Below the pieces are notes generated by a model. That model saw only the letters and a program-made list of their open reading frames with translations. It was not told where the DNA came from and made no database searches. A stretch of DNA of 31,988 nucleotides, from positions 1,926,429-1,958,416 of the forward strand of contig BFEA01000202.1 of NCBI GenBank assembly GCA_003427395.1, in the 5' to 3' direction. This stretch comes from Chara braunii. Taxonomy: Eukaryota > Streptophyta > Charophyceae > Charales > Characeae. The translations under genes were made by a program, and so were the position numbers. Positions 18,546-28,888 of the stretch are shown one piece after another (the first letter of the stretch is position 1; each line of letters starts with the position of its first letter).

Positions 18546-20395
18546 CGTTCCCAGGAGGAATGATAGGATATTCTTTAAGTAACTCCCACTTTTACTACCT
18601 TCAGTAGGTAGCTAATCTCAGTCTGGTCAGTGACAGCTCTCAAGGCAGAATCTATCATCTGATCAAGAAAAGGTTGCAAGAACTCAAGCTCATCCAAGGT
18701 AGAGAGGTTTCTATCAGGGGTCCGAAAAATCCCTTCTACCTTGATTATTCTTCCTTCCAGTACAACCTCAAATGTTAATTGTTCAACCAAGTGGTCATCG
18801 TTAACCATTATAGGAAACATCTGAAAAACAGATCTCAGGTTGGACATAATCAGGGATTTCGAATTTGTGTTCAAAGGTACTCAGAAGCAGGGATTTTATC
18901 ATCACAGTAGAGTCTTTTTCCCTTGCTCTACCAATCTCAGCAATAGCCTCCAATAGAGGCATCCAATCTCTTTGGTCTTTAAATCCTTCCGCCATTGAGA
19001 ACTCAGGGAGCCTTTCAAATTCTCTTACTCCCACTCCCCATGTTACTTTCCTTCTTAGCTTCTCTAGTCATTCTTGTGTCCGCTCAAGACTGACACACGC
19101 CCCTTTTAAATACTCCAAGTAGTCAACTTCCTCCTCTAGACAGGTAGAGAAGTCAACCCTCACATCCAAACTGTCAGAGTTTAAGAATTTAACTACAGGA
19201 ATATGAAATATTATATGTCATTTCCCACAAGTCTCATGCCTCAAGATTACAAAGGGATTATCATACCCTGCCACCTCATAAAGTTTACCCCTCACAGTAG
19301 TTATCCTGGCTACCAAGAGTATCCTTTTTGGACTCCCTTCACTTTCCATGCAAAATTTATCATGGCAAACCAATTGCCTCTCGATGGGTTGATATCAGGT
19401 AAGGGAGGAGCAGGAAATCCCTCAAAAACAGTAAATCGAGTAGATTCAGTGAAGCATTTGTTTTCCCTCTCAAGTATCTCGTTCTCTTTCAGCACGACTT
19501 CTTCAGCACATCCCCAACATCTCACATACACTGCATCAGTACTTCTTTCTTTAAGGACATAAATTCTTACATCATACACATCCAAGTCTATGAAATAAAA
19601 TGTCAGTACATATAATCGTTCCTGCTCCCACCCGCTCTCGACCATCTCATATCTGACAGCCTCATATGGGAACACCTCGCTCTTACTCAGAGCATTCAAC
19701 GACCTTAGGAGACATTCGACCTTCTCTTGACTCGGGTCTGAACCTCTGCCAAATTTCGATCTTCTATGTTCGATTTCCTCTGCTTAAACCTCTTTAGTTC
19801 TCATTACCACCAGTTCTTTTCTCCCACGTCAGTATCATGCCGATAATTGGCAACCTGTTAGTCCCATCAGAATAGCTGTCAGGTATAGGAGGAATCGGAA
19901 CAGTCTCATACGTTACTCGCATTACACCCCATTCCACTCTCTTCTTTTGCTTGATTAGGTCTGCTTTCTCATCATAAAGAGATTGGATCGCAATTCCCCA
20001 TAACTAGTTAAAGGTCTCACCTTCGTCACAGTCTCCCTTCTTGACATAAGGACGGATATCATAGACATCTCCTTCCAATAAGCGAGCTAGCACTACGTTG
20101 ATAACCGAATTGTCAGAACGGTAGACCCAACAATGCTCATATTGATAGGGGAATATCCCTTTTGTATTCACTTTCGATAGCTCTTTCAATGCATCATAAA
20201 TTAACATTCTTGATGAAGTTTCCGAGCTCTTAATTCATTATTTCCCTTCTCAATGTTCCAAGGACATCATAAGCTCATGAGGCATACCTGAGATCAAGCC
20301 CGATTCTCTCCGGTCAGTAATATCAGTCTCCTTCTCCAGTCCAGTGTGGTACCTCACACAAGAAAAGATAAAACTCAGTTAGCAACCAAGTTTTC
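18414..20395 (-). pseudogene. Leader ORF with repeated D-x-R-x-Y modules upstream of gag (E1)
   Basis: Between the primer-binding site and gag the minus strand carries a decayed protein of some 500 to 600 residues. Near its start is LEKETDITDRRESGLISGMP. Module 2 (20004-20207 onward) has KELSKVNTKGIFPYQYEHCW, EGDVYDIRPYVKKGD (motif codons 20043-20060), LWGIAIQSLYDEKADL and VPIPPIPDSYSDGTN. Module 3 (19310-19699) has LRSLNALSKSEVFPYEAVRY, DLDVYDVRIYVLKE (19556-19573), CWGCAEEVVLKENEIL and FPAPPLPDINPSRGN. Module 4 follows with DVRV and LEYLKG, then a unique C-terminus. Spacing and order match module 1 at 21190-21890. Stops and frame changes are frequent. I do not recognise the family; it is none of the standard retroelement enzymes. 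Confidence 0.6.
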
Positions 20396-20532
20396 TTAAG
20401 ACAGTAATGACTCAAGAAAAAGTTGTAAAATGAGTCTGGAAAATTTAGAATTTGTCAACAGTTCTCAAGGCCTAATCAAAGCTCAAAGCCATTGTTGACC
20501 CAGGCTCGTTCCCGACACGAAAATTTTTCATG

Positions 20533-20550
20533 TCCCCGGCAACAGCGCCA
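20533..20550 (-). other. Retroelement primer-binding site, tRNA-Asp type (E1)
   Basis: This is the same site as at 2130-2147 with one change (GCGCTGTTG instead of GCGCCGTTG on the minus strand), so 17 of 18 positions pair with the tRNA-Asp 3' end. It lies 2.45 kb from the gag ATG because the leader ORF is longer here. The LTR end beside it reads TGATAAAAA instead of CGACAAAAA. Confidence 0.8.
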
Positions 20551-20744
20551 TTTTTATCAGACTTTTTTTTCGGCCCGGCCTCCTCGGACGACCGGAAAAC
20601 CAACAAGCTGTCACGCAGGATTTTAATGTCGCTTGCAATAAATTAAATAAATTAAATAATGCAAATCCGTTCCTGTTGTGTGCATCCTGCTTCTAGCGAG
20701 ACCCTTCAATTACGATCTTCACCGGTCCCCGGTCTTAGGAATCC

Positions 20745-20750
20745 TTTATT
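20745..20750 (-). terminator. Candidate LTR polyadenylation signal AATAAA (second copy)
   Basis: TTTATT on the plus strand, about 195 bp from the primer-binding site, conserved with 2341-2346. Confidence 0.42.
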
Positions 20751-20969
20751 TTGATTCAGAACAGTAGAAAATCATGCAAATAATAATCACAGAATTATGG
20801 TGTGTCCTGCATGCATAAATTTTGCCAACCTTCTAGTTTTGAGAATTGTGACAGAGTCATCAAATAATACAATCATCAAGCAAAGCAATGCAAGGAAGCA
20901 AGACTGACTGACTCGAGCAAAGACAAAGTTAAGTGAGGGACGAATGAGAACTCGTAATAGTTTCAGAAA

Positions 20970-21189
20970 NNNNNNNNNNNNNNNNNNNNNNNNNNNNNNN
21001 NNNNNNNNNNNNNNNNNNNNNNNNNNNNNNNNNNNNNNNNNNNNNNNNNNNNNNNNNNNNNNNNNNNNNNNNNNNNNNNNNNNNNNNNNNNNNNNNNNNN
21101 NNNNNNNNNNNNNNNNNNNNNNNNNNNNNNNNNNNNNNNNNNNNNNNNNNNNNNNNNNNNNNNNNNNNNNNNNNNNNNNNNNNNNNNNN
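20970..21189. other. Assembly gap (220 N)
   Basis: Unknown bases. The matching stretch of the first copy (about 2566-2700) is only about 135 bp, so the gap size is probably an estimate or the copies differ in length. It cuts off the downstream end of the module-1 ORF. Confidence 0.97.
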
Positions 21190-21890
21190 GGCCCTTGTAT
21201 GTAGAGCCACCTGAAGCCTGCTAGTTCCGAGCACTTCCATCCAAGTCCCATGATGCGGAAATCAACCATAGCACAGAATTCCTCTCAAAGAGTAGGGAGG
21301 TATGGCTGAGAGAAAACCCCCCGTCTGAGATGCGGAAACTCGGAAGGTTCGGTCATTGCCTCGTAGTTGATCGTCGCAAGGGAAATGTACCTCTTTGCCA
21401 GATCCACCAGGTCACCCTAATTAGAGCCATCCGCGAGAGAAAAGGGAACTGGAGGCTTTGGGTAGTCTAAATAGAGCTTTGGTCCGAAGCTGCGGATTAA
21501 CTTAGTACCAACCTCATCAAGCTCTCTCTCCCTTTTCTCAAGATACTTGGCTAACACATTCTAGACTGAGTCAAAGTGCTCATGGTTCTCCTTCCCCTTC
21601 CTCATATAGGGTCTCAAATCATGAATGATTCCCCCAACGAACGCAGTGTGAACCACAAAGATGGACAACTCCTCTTGTCGGAAGCAAACCGCAATGACAT
21701 ACTGGTACCGAAAGGAGTCCTTAGAAACAACTTGATTGAGGCTGGAGAGAACAGCCTCAGGAACAGAGAGGGACTGTACTGTACTCATGTGGTGGGTGAC
21801 TTTACTGCTGGATTCCAATAATTCCCTCAGCTCACCCGAATCCAATGAAATAATCGTGTTTAGGTTGCCTGTTTTGCCAGTCAGACCCTG
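21190..21890 (-). pseudogene. Module-1 ORF on the LTR side (second copy), function unknown
   Basis: This is the counterpart of 2691-3424. The open piece 21561-21845 reads SGELRELLESSSKVTHHMST and GGIIHDLRPYMRKGKENHEH, then a TAG. The same frame continues without the frameshift seen in the first copy through KYLEKRERELDEVGTKLIRS, YLDYPKPPVPFSLADGSN and a long C-terminal part with VDFRIMGLGWKCSELAGFRW, broken by a second TAG and a TGA. Comparing the copies shows one protein of at least 220 residues. Upstream the frame extends over HQGLTGKTGNLNTIISL with no ATG. It is related in layout to modules 2 and 3 of the leader ORF. Confidence 0.5.
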
Positions 21891-22269
21891 GTGGCTCGAC
21901 GTTCTCTCCAGAAGCTATTTGGTTCAGACTGAGAACCGCGTGTACTTCTGAGATTTGAACGTCAGTCGAGTTCCATTCGAGTGGTGAGTAAAAGTTACTT
22001 AGTAGGGTAAAGTTTTACTCAATCCGACTGGATGCTCGGATGGGAACCAAATGTTGCTGAGATTGCTGGTTAGGAACCGAATGCTGCTCAAATTGCCGGA
22101 TGAGAATGGAATGCTACTGAGATTGCTAGCTGAAAGCCTGGCTTAAAATTTTAGTCATATCCCATTCATATTCAAGGGTGTACAATCACCGAACACAGAA
22201 AACACATATAAAGGTTACAGATTCGGTCCCCTACTGCTCATTGGATTGTCTGGCTTGTAGAACCAGCGT

Positions 22270-22600
22270 GTTGAATGTAGTTCGTATGTTGTTTGAATGC
22301 CTTGTTCGAATGCTGTTTAAATGCCTGATTCGAATGTTGTTTGAATGCCTAATTTGAATGTTGTTTGAATGCATGATTTGAATGTTGTTTGAATGCCTGA
22401 TTTGAATGATGTCTAAGTGTCTCATTTGAATGTTGTTTGAATGCCTGATTTGAATGTTGTCTGACTGCTTGATTTGAATGTTGCATGAGTGCCTGATTTG
22501 AATGCTGATTAAATGCTGATTGACTGTTGATTAAATGTTGATTGACTGCTGATTAAATGTTGATTGACTGCTGATTGATCGTTGATTAAATGCTGGTTGA
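22270..22600. repeat. 24-bp and 12-bp related tandem repeats (second copy)
   Basis: Same array as 3770-4090: 24-bp units around GAATGCCTGATTTGAATGTTG grading into TTGATTAAATG/TTGATTGACTG units. On the minus strand the 24-bp part reads open as IRHSNNIQ-type octapeptides (22231-22425). This array has unit substitutions different from those of the first copy. Confidence 0.85.
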
Positions 22601-22623
22601 AAGAAATTTGGGCACACTTGTGC

Positions 22624-22970
22624 TCACCTTAGCCTTGCCTTAGGTTGCTCAAGGGTCTCTAGTGAGGAGCCTGTACTATGCAGTTTCCCACTTGGTTCGC
22701 AGATGTAGAAAATGTACTCAATGGGCTTGTGATGGTTTTCTGTCCTTTTCACAGCAATCTCTCTCAACGACTTTTTATGTTTTTTAATCTCGCTCAGTAT
22801 CTTATCCTCCCATCCTTCCGTTTCTGCCTGATATAAGGCACACGTCATAGCCAGGGTGTCCTTGCTTCCCATGTCTTTTCTCAGCCTTCCCCTTTTCCCT
22901 TCCATTTTGGGATTAGGAAGCACGTAAGACCGTTCTCTGAACTTCTTTCCCAGCTAACCGTTCTTAGATG
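22624..22970 (-). CDS. Putative exon, Lys/Glu-rich protein fragment (second copy)
   Basis: Open from about 22970, with one TAG near 22955, to the stop at 22624. It reads LPNPKMEGKRGRLRKDMGSK, ALYQAETEGWEDKILSEIKK and EYIFYICEPSGKLHSTGSSL. Coding ends at AAG followed by GTGAGC (22622-22627), a textbook 5' splice site, ahead of the tandem repeats. About 95 percent identical in protein to 4109-4468. Function unknown. Confidence 0.42.
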
Positions 22971-23961
22971 CAGCCCTTTAGGAACGATGTTGAGGTAAAC
23001 TAAAGTCCGACGATTTCCATCCCAAGTTAACCCGTTAGCTTTACCGCATAATTGAGTTCAATTTCTGTACGCGCTGCGAGACATCCCCTGTAGTTCTCGA
23101 CACTCAAAAGGACGTTTAGGCGCTCACTCCATTCTGGACGCAGGGCGACTTTGCCCCGGCTTAGCATACGGTGAAAATTTACCAGTGGACATTACTCTCT
23201 GTGTCCCTACTGAGGCCCCTCAAGATTTATTATTATCGGGGTAGTACAGACAACTCCTCTCACCGACATTACTCTTGTCTAGGGTCGACAGTGCCTGCAA
23301 CAGTCTAGGCCACTCGGCATGGTCTTTGAGATCCCATTAGTCTCATGTATGGCTTGATTATGCCCAGTTAATTAATGAGAGTCATTAAATTCAAAGAAAG
23401 GAACTTAGTTGATAATATCTCCGGGCTTTCCTTCTTCTAGTACGGACCCTACTCCAGCAGCCTCTGAACGGGAAGCTGGGGCAGTTAATCTGTGATCGTC
23501 ACACTCGGTAATAGTCAGCAAGGCATACAGTAGCCGGACCACGTTGCAACCTGTCCCGTGCCAGGGCTCACTTTCTGATCACACTCATTGCAAGAACTAA
23601 ACGCTCGTGTTTTAGTTGCGATGTCGCTGCATGTACTATTTGGTCTAGGTCTAACAACCTAACACAAGTCAGGACCCTGAGCACATCGAGTTACCGAGCA
23701 TGAACTCCGCCCTCACTCTGCACAACGAGGCATTGAACGAGACTGATGTTTATGCACGGCATAGGTGGGCCATCAGACGCTAACGTTCGCTCTCGCCAGG
23801 GGCGAGACTTCACCCAACACGTTCTCCGTTCTCTTTCAACACAAGGTTTCCCATGCAGCCCCTATTATCTTATGGTGCATGGGTTTGACCAAGAGCCCTC
23901 CCGTTTTCGTACACAACAAAGGGGTTCCACTATGCAATTTTTCTTATCTGCGCATCGTATG

Positions 23962-23963
<2 letters not shown>
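22971..23963. other. Conserved spacer with no recognised gene (second copy)
   Basis: Counterpart of 4471-5530. Near 23567-23606 about 40 bp replace about 120 bp of the first copy. No RNA gene or convincing ORF seen. Confidence 0.6.
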
Positions 23964-23999
<36 letters not shown>

Positions 24000-24003
24000 T
24001 ATG
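23964..24003. repeat. (TA)n microsatellite, short interrupted form
   Basis: About 40 bp of TA with a CA interruption. It is orthologous in position to the 83-bp tract at 5531. Confidence 0.95.
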
Positions 24004-25462
24004 TATGAACTCACCGTTAGCATGACAAAGACAGTGCATGACCATTTAATCACCATTAAATAAAAACTTAGCAAGAAGGTCGCCGTTCTCTTCAATATCA
24101 CTTTATTTTTCCTCATCATTCAAATAAGGTAAGAACACCGGCGTGTCTTTATCCCTTCTGAAAACCCAGACCCACCGAGTGAAGTCGTTACTAGGTAGGG
24201 TCTCTTTTCAATCTGATCGCAAGTAGCGAAAATTATCACTTGCTTGGGTCAAGCATTTCCTATCATTGCTTTGTGCTCATGAAATTGCGAACGACACCAG
24301 TCCAAGCAACTCGTCAGTTGGGACACGCCTGCTTACTAGGATACAGGAGCAAAGTAGAAGAAAAACTTAGGAGAAAAGGACTTAGAGTTCCACAGTAGCA
24401 AGCTCATTCGTTCGCCCCCATTGCTCGCCCATTATCTCTCCAATAAACAACAATTATTCTCTCTTTTCTATTTGTGATTGTCCCTGCTGATTATATTTAT
24501 CACACGTGAGGTACAAACCTCTGGTTACTTCTGACTTGCCAGGATGAGAAAGGAGATGTCTGACCATCCGCCACATGTGAATACAGGAGGGGTAGCGAAC
24601 GGAGTAAACAGTAACGACTACATTTAATACTTCTCAGAGAATCGACCATAAGTCCCGGTGTACTTAGAACAAAATTAGATTGCATTCTAGCGACTGACTC
24701 CACCCGTTCCAAAGTTTTCTCCTCTCTCTCACGACCTAGCAAAAGACAATCACACACACAATCAGGTAATATGCACCGTTCATGACAAAAGTAATATCTC
24801 AAAATCTGTCAAACTTTGACAGACACTCGCGAGGCCCTTTCACCCATCCGATCCAGTAGACTCTTATCCGTTGAAATCAATTTTCGTAATTAGCACGTAC
24901 CTTAATCCTTGGTTTAAACTGACATTTCTCTTACATTGTCACTTATCTTTTACACGCGCTTAAATGTATGAAGTAGCCACATCACCTCATGGTTGTTGCT
25001 ACAGGCGTCGCTATTTCGCTCATACTTGTCAGACGGATATTTTTCACTCAGCCTAGCAAGGGTGTATTTGTAACTCGCACTTAGCACAGTCCCCCATCTA
25101 CACCATCTTAATCAGTAGCTGCTACAAGGCTAGCTCACACAACACTAAATCAAGAAAAGAGGGTAACCGTCTCACATCCATACTGAAAAACGCCGACGAA
25201 GAAAACATGCTTGTTCTTACTCTCGGGGAGGGCAGAATCTCAAGGCAACTATTCAGTGTGCAACCGCTGAACTCTCATTTTTCGGTGCGTCCCTATCACC
25301 CCATTGTATCTCACTAATCAAACCATGCACAAGAATAATTATCGTCAACCAAAATTTGAGGGCACGACTCCCACCCCTTTTTCTTTTGTTTATTGGCACC
25401 TCTCCTATCGTAAGTTGGCTAGTGCAGCGTCGTGCCAATCCCTCACAGGCTATGCAGAACGT
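24004..25462. other. Conserved spacer with no recognised gene (second copy)
   Basis: Counterpart of 5614-7083, at roughly 92 to 95 percent identity by eye. It lacks the duplicated ACATCCCTC near 6790 of the first copy. No gene recognised. Confidence 0.6.
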
Positions 25463-26052
25463 GCCTGCATCTTCCCCTTTTCACGTGCAACCTCGTCTCT
25501 TCTTCCGTGACCTCTTCGCGCTCTAATCAAGCATGGGTCATCCGAAGCGCTCACGCAGACCCTCCTTCCATATACTCATTTTTGAGAGGGGCATATTGGT
25601 GGTCACAAATCAGCACCAAGAGATGCTCGCCCCAATCATGGTGGTGACAGGATAAAAGCCACACCCAAGCACATAGCAAGAGCCAAGTATGCCACTGGCA
25701 GCTGTGATCATCATCACCAGACAACCTTCGCAGTGGAGGCGACCCGATTGTCTTCTGCGGATACTCCCTCTTAGTCTCCCTTCTGATCACACATACCCGC
25801 GCCCCCGTAGTTGCTTATCTCTCACTAAGAGATCAGTCGACACGTGTTAACCTATGAACCTCTCTATTCTCCCGTTCTTGAACATAACTATTACGCTGTC
25901 TCCCTCTTCTCTTGCTCGTCCTCCCCTTCTTGACAGTCCGCTGGTCCCTTCATCGGTGAGGACGTCAACCGCATAGCAACTCCTCTTTCTCGCGTCCGTT
26001 CAAACTTCTCGTGCACACACACGTTCGTGAGTTGACTCCCATGCTTTTCCGT

Positions 26053-26415
26053 CTAACCCCGCTGGTCTCTCCGTCGTCTCGAGTTGGCCTCTAGGCCACT
26101 CTCCACTAGTTCAGTGGGAGGGTGGTCCCGACGCCACTTGTCCTGTCCATGCCAGGACTGGGTCTCCGCGTATAGGTCACTGGCGTCACTCTCAGCCTCA
26201 GTGTCCCGGTCCAGGTGTTGCTGCTCCTGCTCTGCCGTATCCGTGGATGTCCCCTCGTCTAGGTACGCGACAGTCACTCTCATCTCGTCCGTGACCCCGT
26301 CCCGTCTGCACCTCCTTTCTGCGTGGTCTCTAGCCTCAATAATCGCCATCTGCAGGTCCGAGTCCACCCTCATTTCTTCCTCTCTCCCCCCTTCTACGTT
26401 TATCTTCAGCTTCAA
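26053..26415 (-). CDS. Acidic/charged ORF on minus strand (second copy)
   Basis: Identical to 7674-8036: TTG-initiated frame of 120 codons, first ATG about 14 codons in, acidic middle, Arg-rich end. A TATA-like CTTATAAAGC lies about 310 bp upstream at 26729-26736. Function unknown. Confidence 0.33.
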   Translation of the reverse strand: MKLKINVEGGREEEMRVDSDLQMAIIEARDHAERRCRRDGVTDEMRVTVAYLDEGTSTDTAEQEQQHLDRDTEAESDASDLYAETQSWHGQDKWRRDHPPTELVESGLEANSRRRRDQRG

Positions 26416-26728
26416 CTCCCCCTATTCGTTGTTGTAGTCTAGCACGGCCGTCACTGTAGGTCCGTCCCCTGACATCCGCTCCCATCTGCAGAGGGACAGG
26501 ATGCACCTCGGCCTATAGCCAGACAACCCGCTGCTTCGCACCATGGTTGCCCTTTTCAAAGATATTGGCTTCTAGATAGTCGTCCCCAGACACAAGGCCG
26601 GGCACTCAAACGTTCTCCCACACGCACTACACTGGTCAACCCGCTCCTTCGGCCTCACTAGTACCCGGCGCTGCGAGGTAGCCCGAGCTCAGAGTGAGGT
26701 GCGACTTAACTGGCAAGCCCACCCTCGC

Positions 26729-26736
26729 TTTATAAG
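26729..26736 (-). promoter_or_regulatory. Candidate minus-strand TATA box (second copy)
   Basis: CTTATAAAGCG on the minus strand, identical in context to 8350-8357. Confidence 0.38.
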
Positions 26737-27229
26737 GTTGCGTCCCACCGTGATCCCTGTGCTTTGAACGGGAGAGCTACAAAGTAGACTCCAGTATTCG
26801 GATTTTCGAGTAAATCTGTAACTCACAAATTAGCAAAATAAAACGAAAATAAAACAAAAGGGAAAATCAGGAGATAGGACACCAACGGTCATTGCGCCAA
26901 CTTTCCGCGCGAAGTGACCGCCACCTATGCACGGGTCCCATAACAGGACACTAACCAACAACCCTCCTGGTCTAAAAGGAAACGCCGGATTATAGTCACC
27001 GGGCACTCGTATCCGATGGCAAGGAGGGGGCTTATGACTCTCCACTGAGAATAATTATAAGCCTCTTTCCAATGCGGCCACGGGTCGCCCCTCTTTTGGG
27101 GTCCCACCACGCAGCGTTCAGCCATTCAAATCATTCAGAGGAAGGCGATCAAGGTTCAAAATGAACAGTTGGCCTACCCTTCGAAGTGACAGGGGACCGA
27201 AAGGAAAACCGCGCGTGAGAAATCGGTGA

Positions 27230-27230
<1 letters not shown>

Positions 27231-27297
<67 letters not shown>
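27231..27297. repeat. (TAA)n microsatellite (second copy)
   Basis: About 22 uninterrupted TAA/ATA triplets. Longer than the first-copy tract at 8851-8905. Confidence 0.95.
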
Positions 27298-27299
<2 letters not shown>

Positions 27300-27895
27300 G
27301 GGAAAAAGAAAACTCAGCGACACAGTGACCAGTGGTCGCTGCATTACTTTGAATTAAAGCAAAGGCCTTGACCCGTGTGCCGCCTAGACGCTTAGGGTTC
27401 TTTTCATTTTTACATTCTGCTTTATTTTATTTCTTTTATTCAACCCCTTCCTTTTGACAATGATCTGTTTCGCACATCTAACCCATAATCTGGCAGAGGG
27501 GCACTCAGCGCGCAGTAGAATAGACCACGCCCGTCCCTCTACCTTCGCGTCCCAGGACGAACCCGGCGGCTCCCACGGCTACAGGCCGGTACTGCTCTGT
27601 TGTGCAGCAGGGCGCCGAGCCTGCGTGGACCAAAGGAAAGTCATGTGGCGCACCCTCCTTTTTGCTGAGGCAGGCACCAGCCGGACCGGTTCACGTCGAG
27701 GTACAGCCCGGGTACTAGGGATCGTAGAGGTTCGGAAACATGCCTACAAGCCACGACGTCAGAGCAAGAGACTGATACCAAGCAGGGACTTGGTCCGTAG
27801 AGGAGGGTCGGGACACCGCACCCTCCGACATGACACCAGACCCCCACCCAGCGTCCCCGCTGAGTCAAAATGCATACGCAGCAGGTATAAAATAG

Positions 27896-27904
27896 CCCGT
27901 GCTG
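27896..27904 (+). promoter_or_regulatory. Plus-strand TATA box (second copy)
   Basis: TATAAAATA in the same CAGGTATAAAATAGCCCG context as 9495. Downstream, near 28004-28056, this copy has about 48 extra bp relative to the first copy, which end in the acceptor-like TTTCCTTTTGCAG. Confidence 0.5.
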
Positions 27905-28218
27905 GTAGTACATCTACTCCTTTTCGTTGAGACTCGCGACGAAGTCCGTATTGCAGTTTTTGCTCTAACTGGGTTTTCACATTCGTACAGCGCTCGCGCT
28001 TTCTTTCTTACCGCTCACAGCTTCCGCGTGCGACCACCGCAATAAATTTTCTTCTCTTTCCTTTTGCAGTTCATCATTTTCGTTTCCGCCGCAGCACTTC
28101 TTCTTTCTTTTTAATAGTAGGTCCTGCTTTATTCTTTCAGTTTTCTTCCTAATATCTACCCTTAGTACGACCTCCTTTGTCTCTTACTTTCTTTCTAGTT
28201 GCTGCCCCTCGCTTCACC

Positions 28219-28758
28219 ATTCCTGAAGCACGTAGAGGTCAGGGCAGGGGAAGGGGAGGAAGGGCAGGGAAGGCTCGTGACGAGCCGCCGCCTCATGCAA
28301 AACGCGAGCATAGCTCGGAGGAGGAGGAAGATGAAGGGCGGGCTTATGGCACATACTCCCGACCTTACCTACGCCATCCCCCACCTGGTTGGTTTGGGAG
28401 GACTCTATCTCCGGATAAGATGGAGTATTTCCAGAAAACGTTTGAGGCGCGCTATGGCTCGCCAAACAATTCTTCTCCTCCCTATTCACCCAGAGCTCCC
28501 ACTACCCCTGCAGCGAGTAGGGCTCTAGTACCGGTTGTCTCAACTTCTTCTTCTCCCTATTCACCCAGAGCTCCCACTACCCCTGCGACGAGTAGGGCTC
28601 TAGTACCGGTTGTCTCACCCTCTAATCCCTGTGTAGTTTTTTCCTCTCCTCATACTAATAGTTGTACCCTTTCTTGCATTTTCTTTCTCCTCATCTTACT
28701 TAAGGTTGAATTCATGGTCATATTCTATCTCTGTATAAGCACGAGGCCTTCTCTTTGA
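28219..28758 (+). pseudogene. Antisense-strand ORF, second copy, start codon lost
   Basis: Counterpart of the ORF at 9780. The start is ATT at 28219-28221, with CACCATTCCTG in place of CACCATGCCTG. The rest stays open: EARRGQGRGRGGRAGKARDE, SSEEEEDEG, DKMEYFQKTFEARYGSP, then a Pro/Ser/Thr tail in which 25 residues are tandemly duplicated. The donor-like GTGAGT of the first copy is GCGAGT and ACGAGT here. A 1-bp loss near 28732 changes the last residues. Amino-acid changes are mild (K/R swaps) and no stop arose in about 170 codons, which argues that the frame was under selection until recently. Confidence 0.5.
28471..28620 (+). repeat. 75-bp in-frame tandem duplication
   Basis: Two adjacent 75-bp copies code for SSPPYSPRAPTTPAASRALV- and SSSPYSPRAPTTPATSRALV-type 25-residue units. 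The first spacer copy has this segment once. Confidence 0.9.
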
Positions 28759-28882
28759 ATCTTTGAGCCTTCTCTTTTGTGGATTTTTCAGTCAATTCCA
28801 CAGTGTCCCTGGCTTAAGAGTTTAAATACCTCGAGGCCGGGGACGCAGGTTCCTCGTGAACTAGGGCGCTTGTCGGCCACCA

Positions 28883-28888
28883 AATAAA
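28883..28888 (+). terminator. Candidate poly(A) signal of the plus-strand unit (second copy)
   Basis: AATAAA, conserved with 10370-10375, about 125 bp after the ORF end. Confidence 0.42.

Larger units (their letters stand above)
12342..20550 (-). mobile_element. Internal region of central Ty3/gypsy-type retroelement E1
   Basis: From right to left on the minus strand: primer-binding site, module-bearing leader ORF, gag, protease, RT, RNase H, integrase, pol stop. The order protease-RT-RNase H-integrase is diagnostic of Ty3/gypsy rather than Ty1/copia. The internal region is 8.2 kb. With either flanking spacer the unit is about 18 kb, at the large end for LTR retrotransposons. A leader ORF upstream of gag recalls the extra ORF of plant Ogre/Tat elements, but no sequence relationship is claimed. 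E1 is inactive by multiple stops. Confidence 0.88.
25463..27049. repeat. 1,587-bp block identical to 7084-8670
   Basis: The perfect counterpart of the first-copy block, with sharp loss of identity at both edges. Confidence 0.9.
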
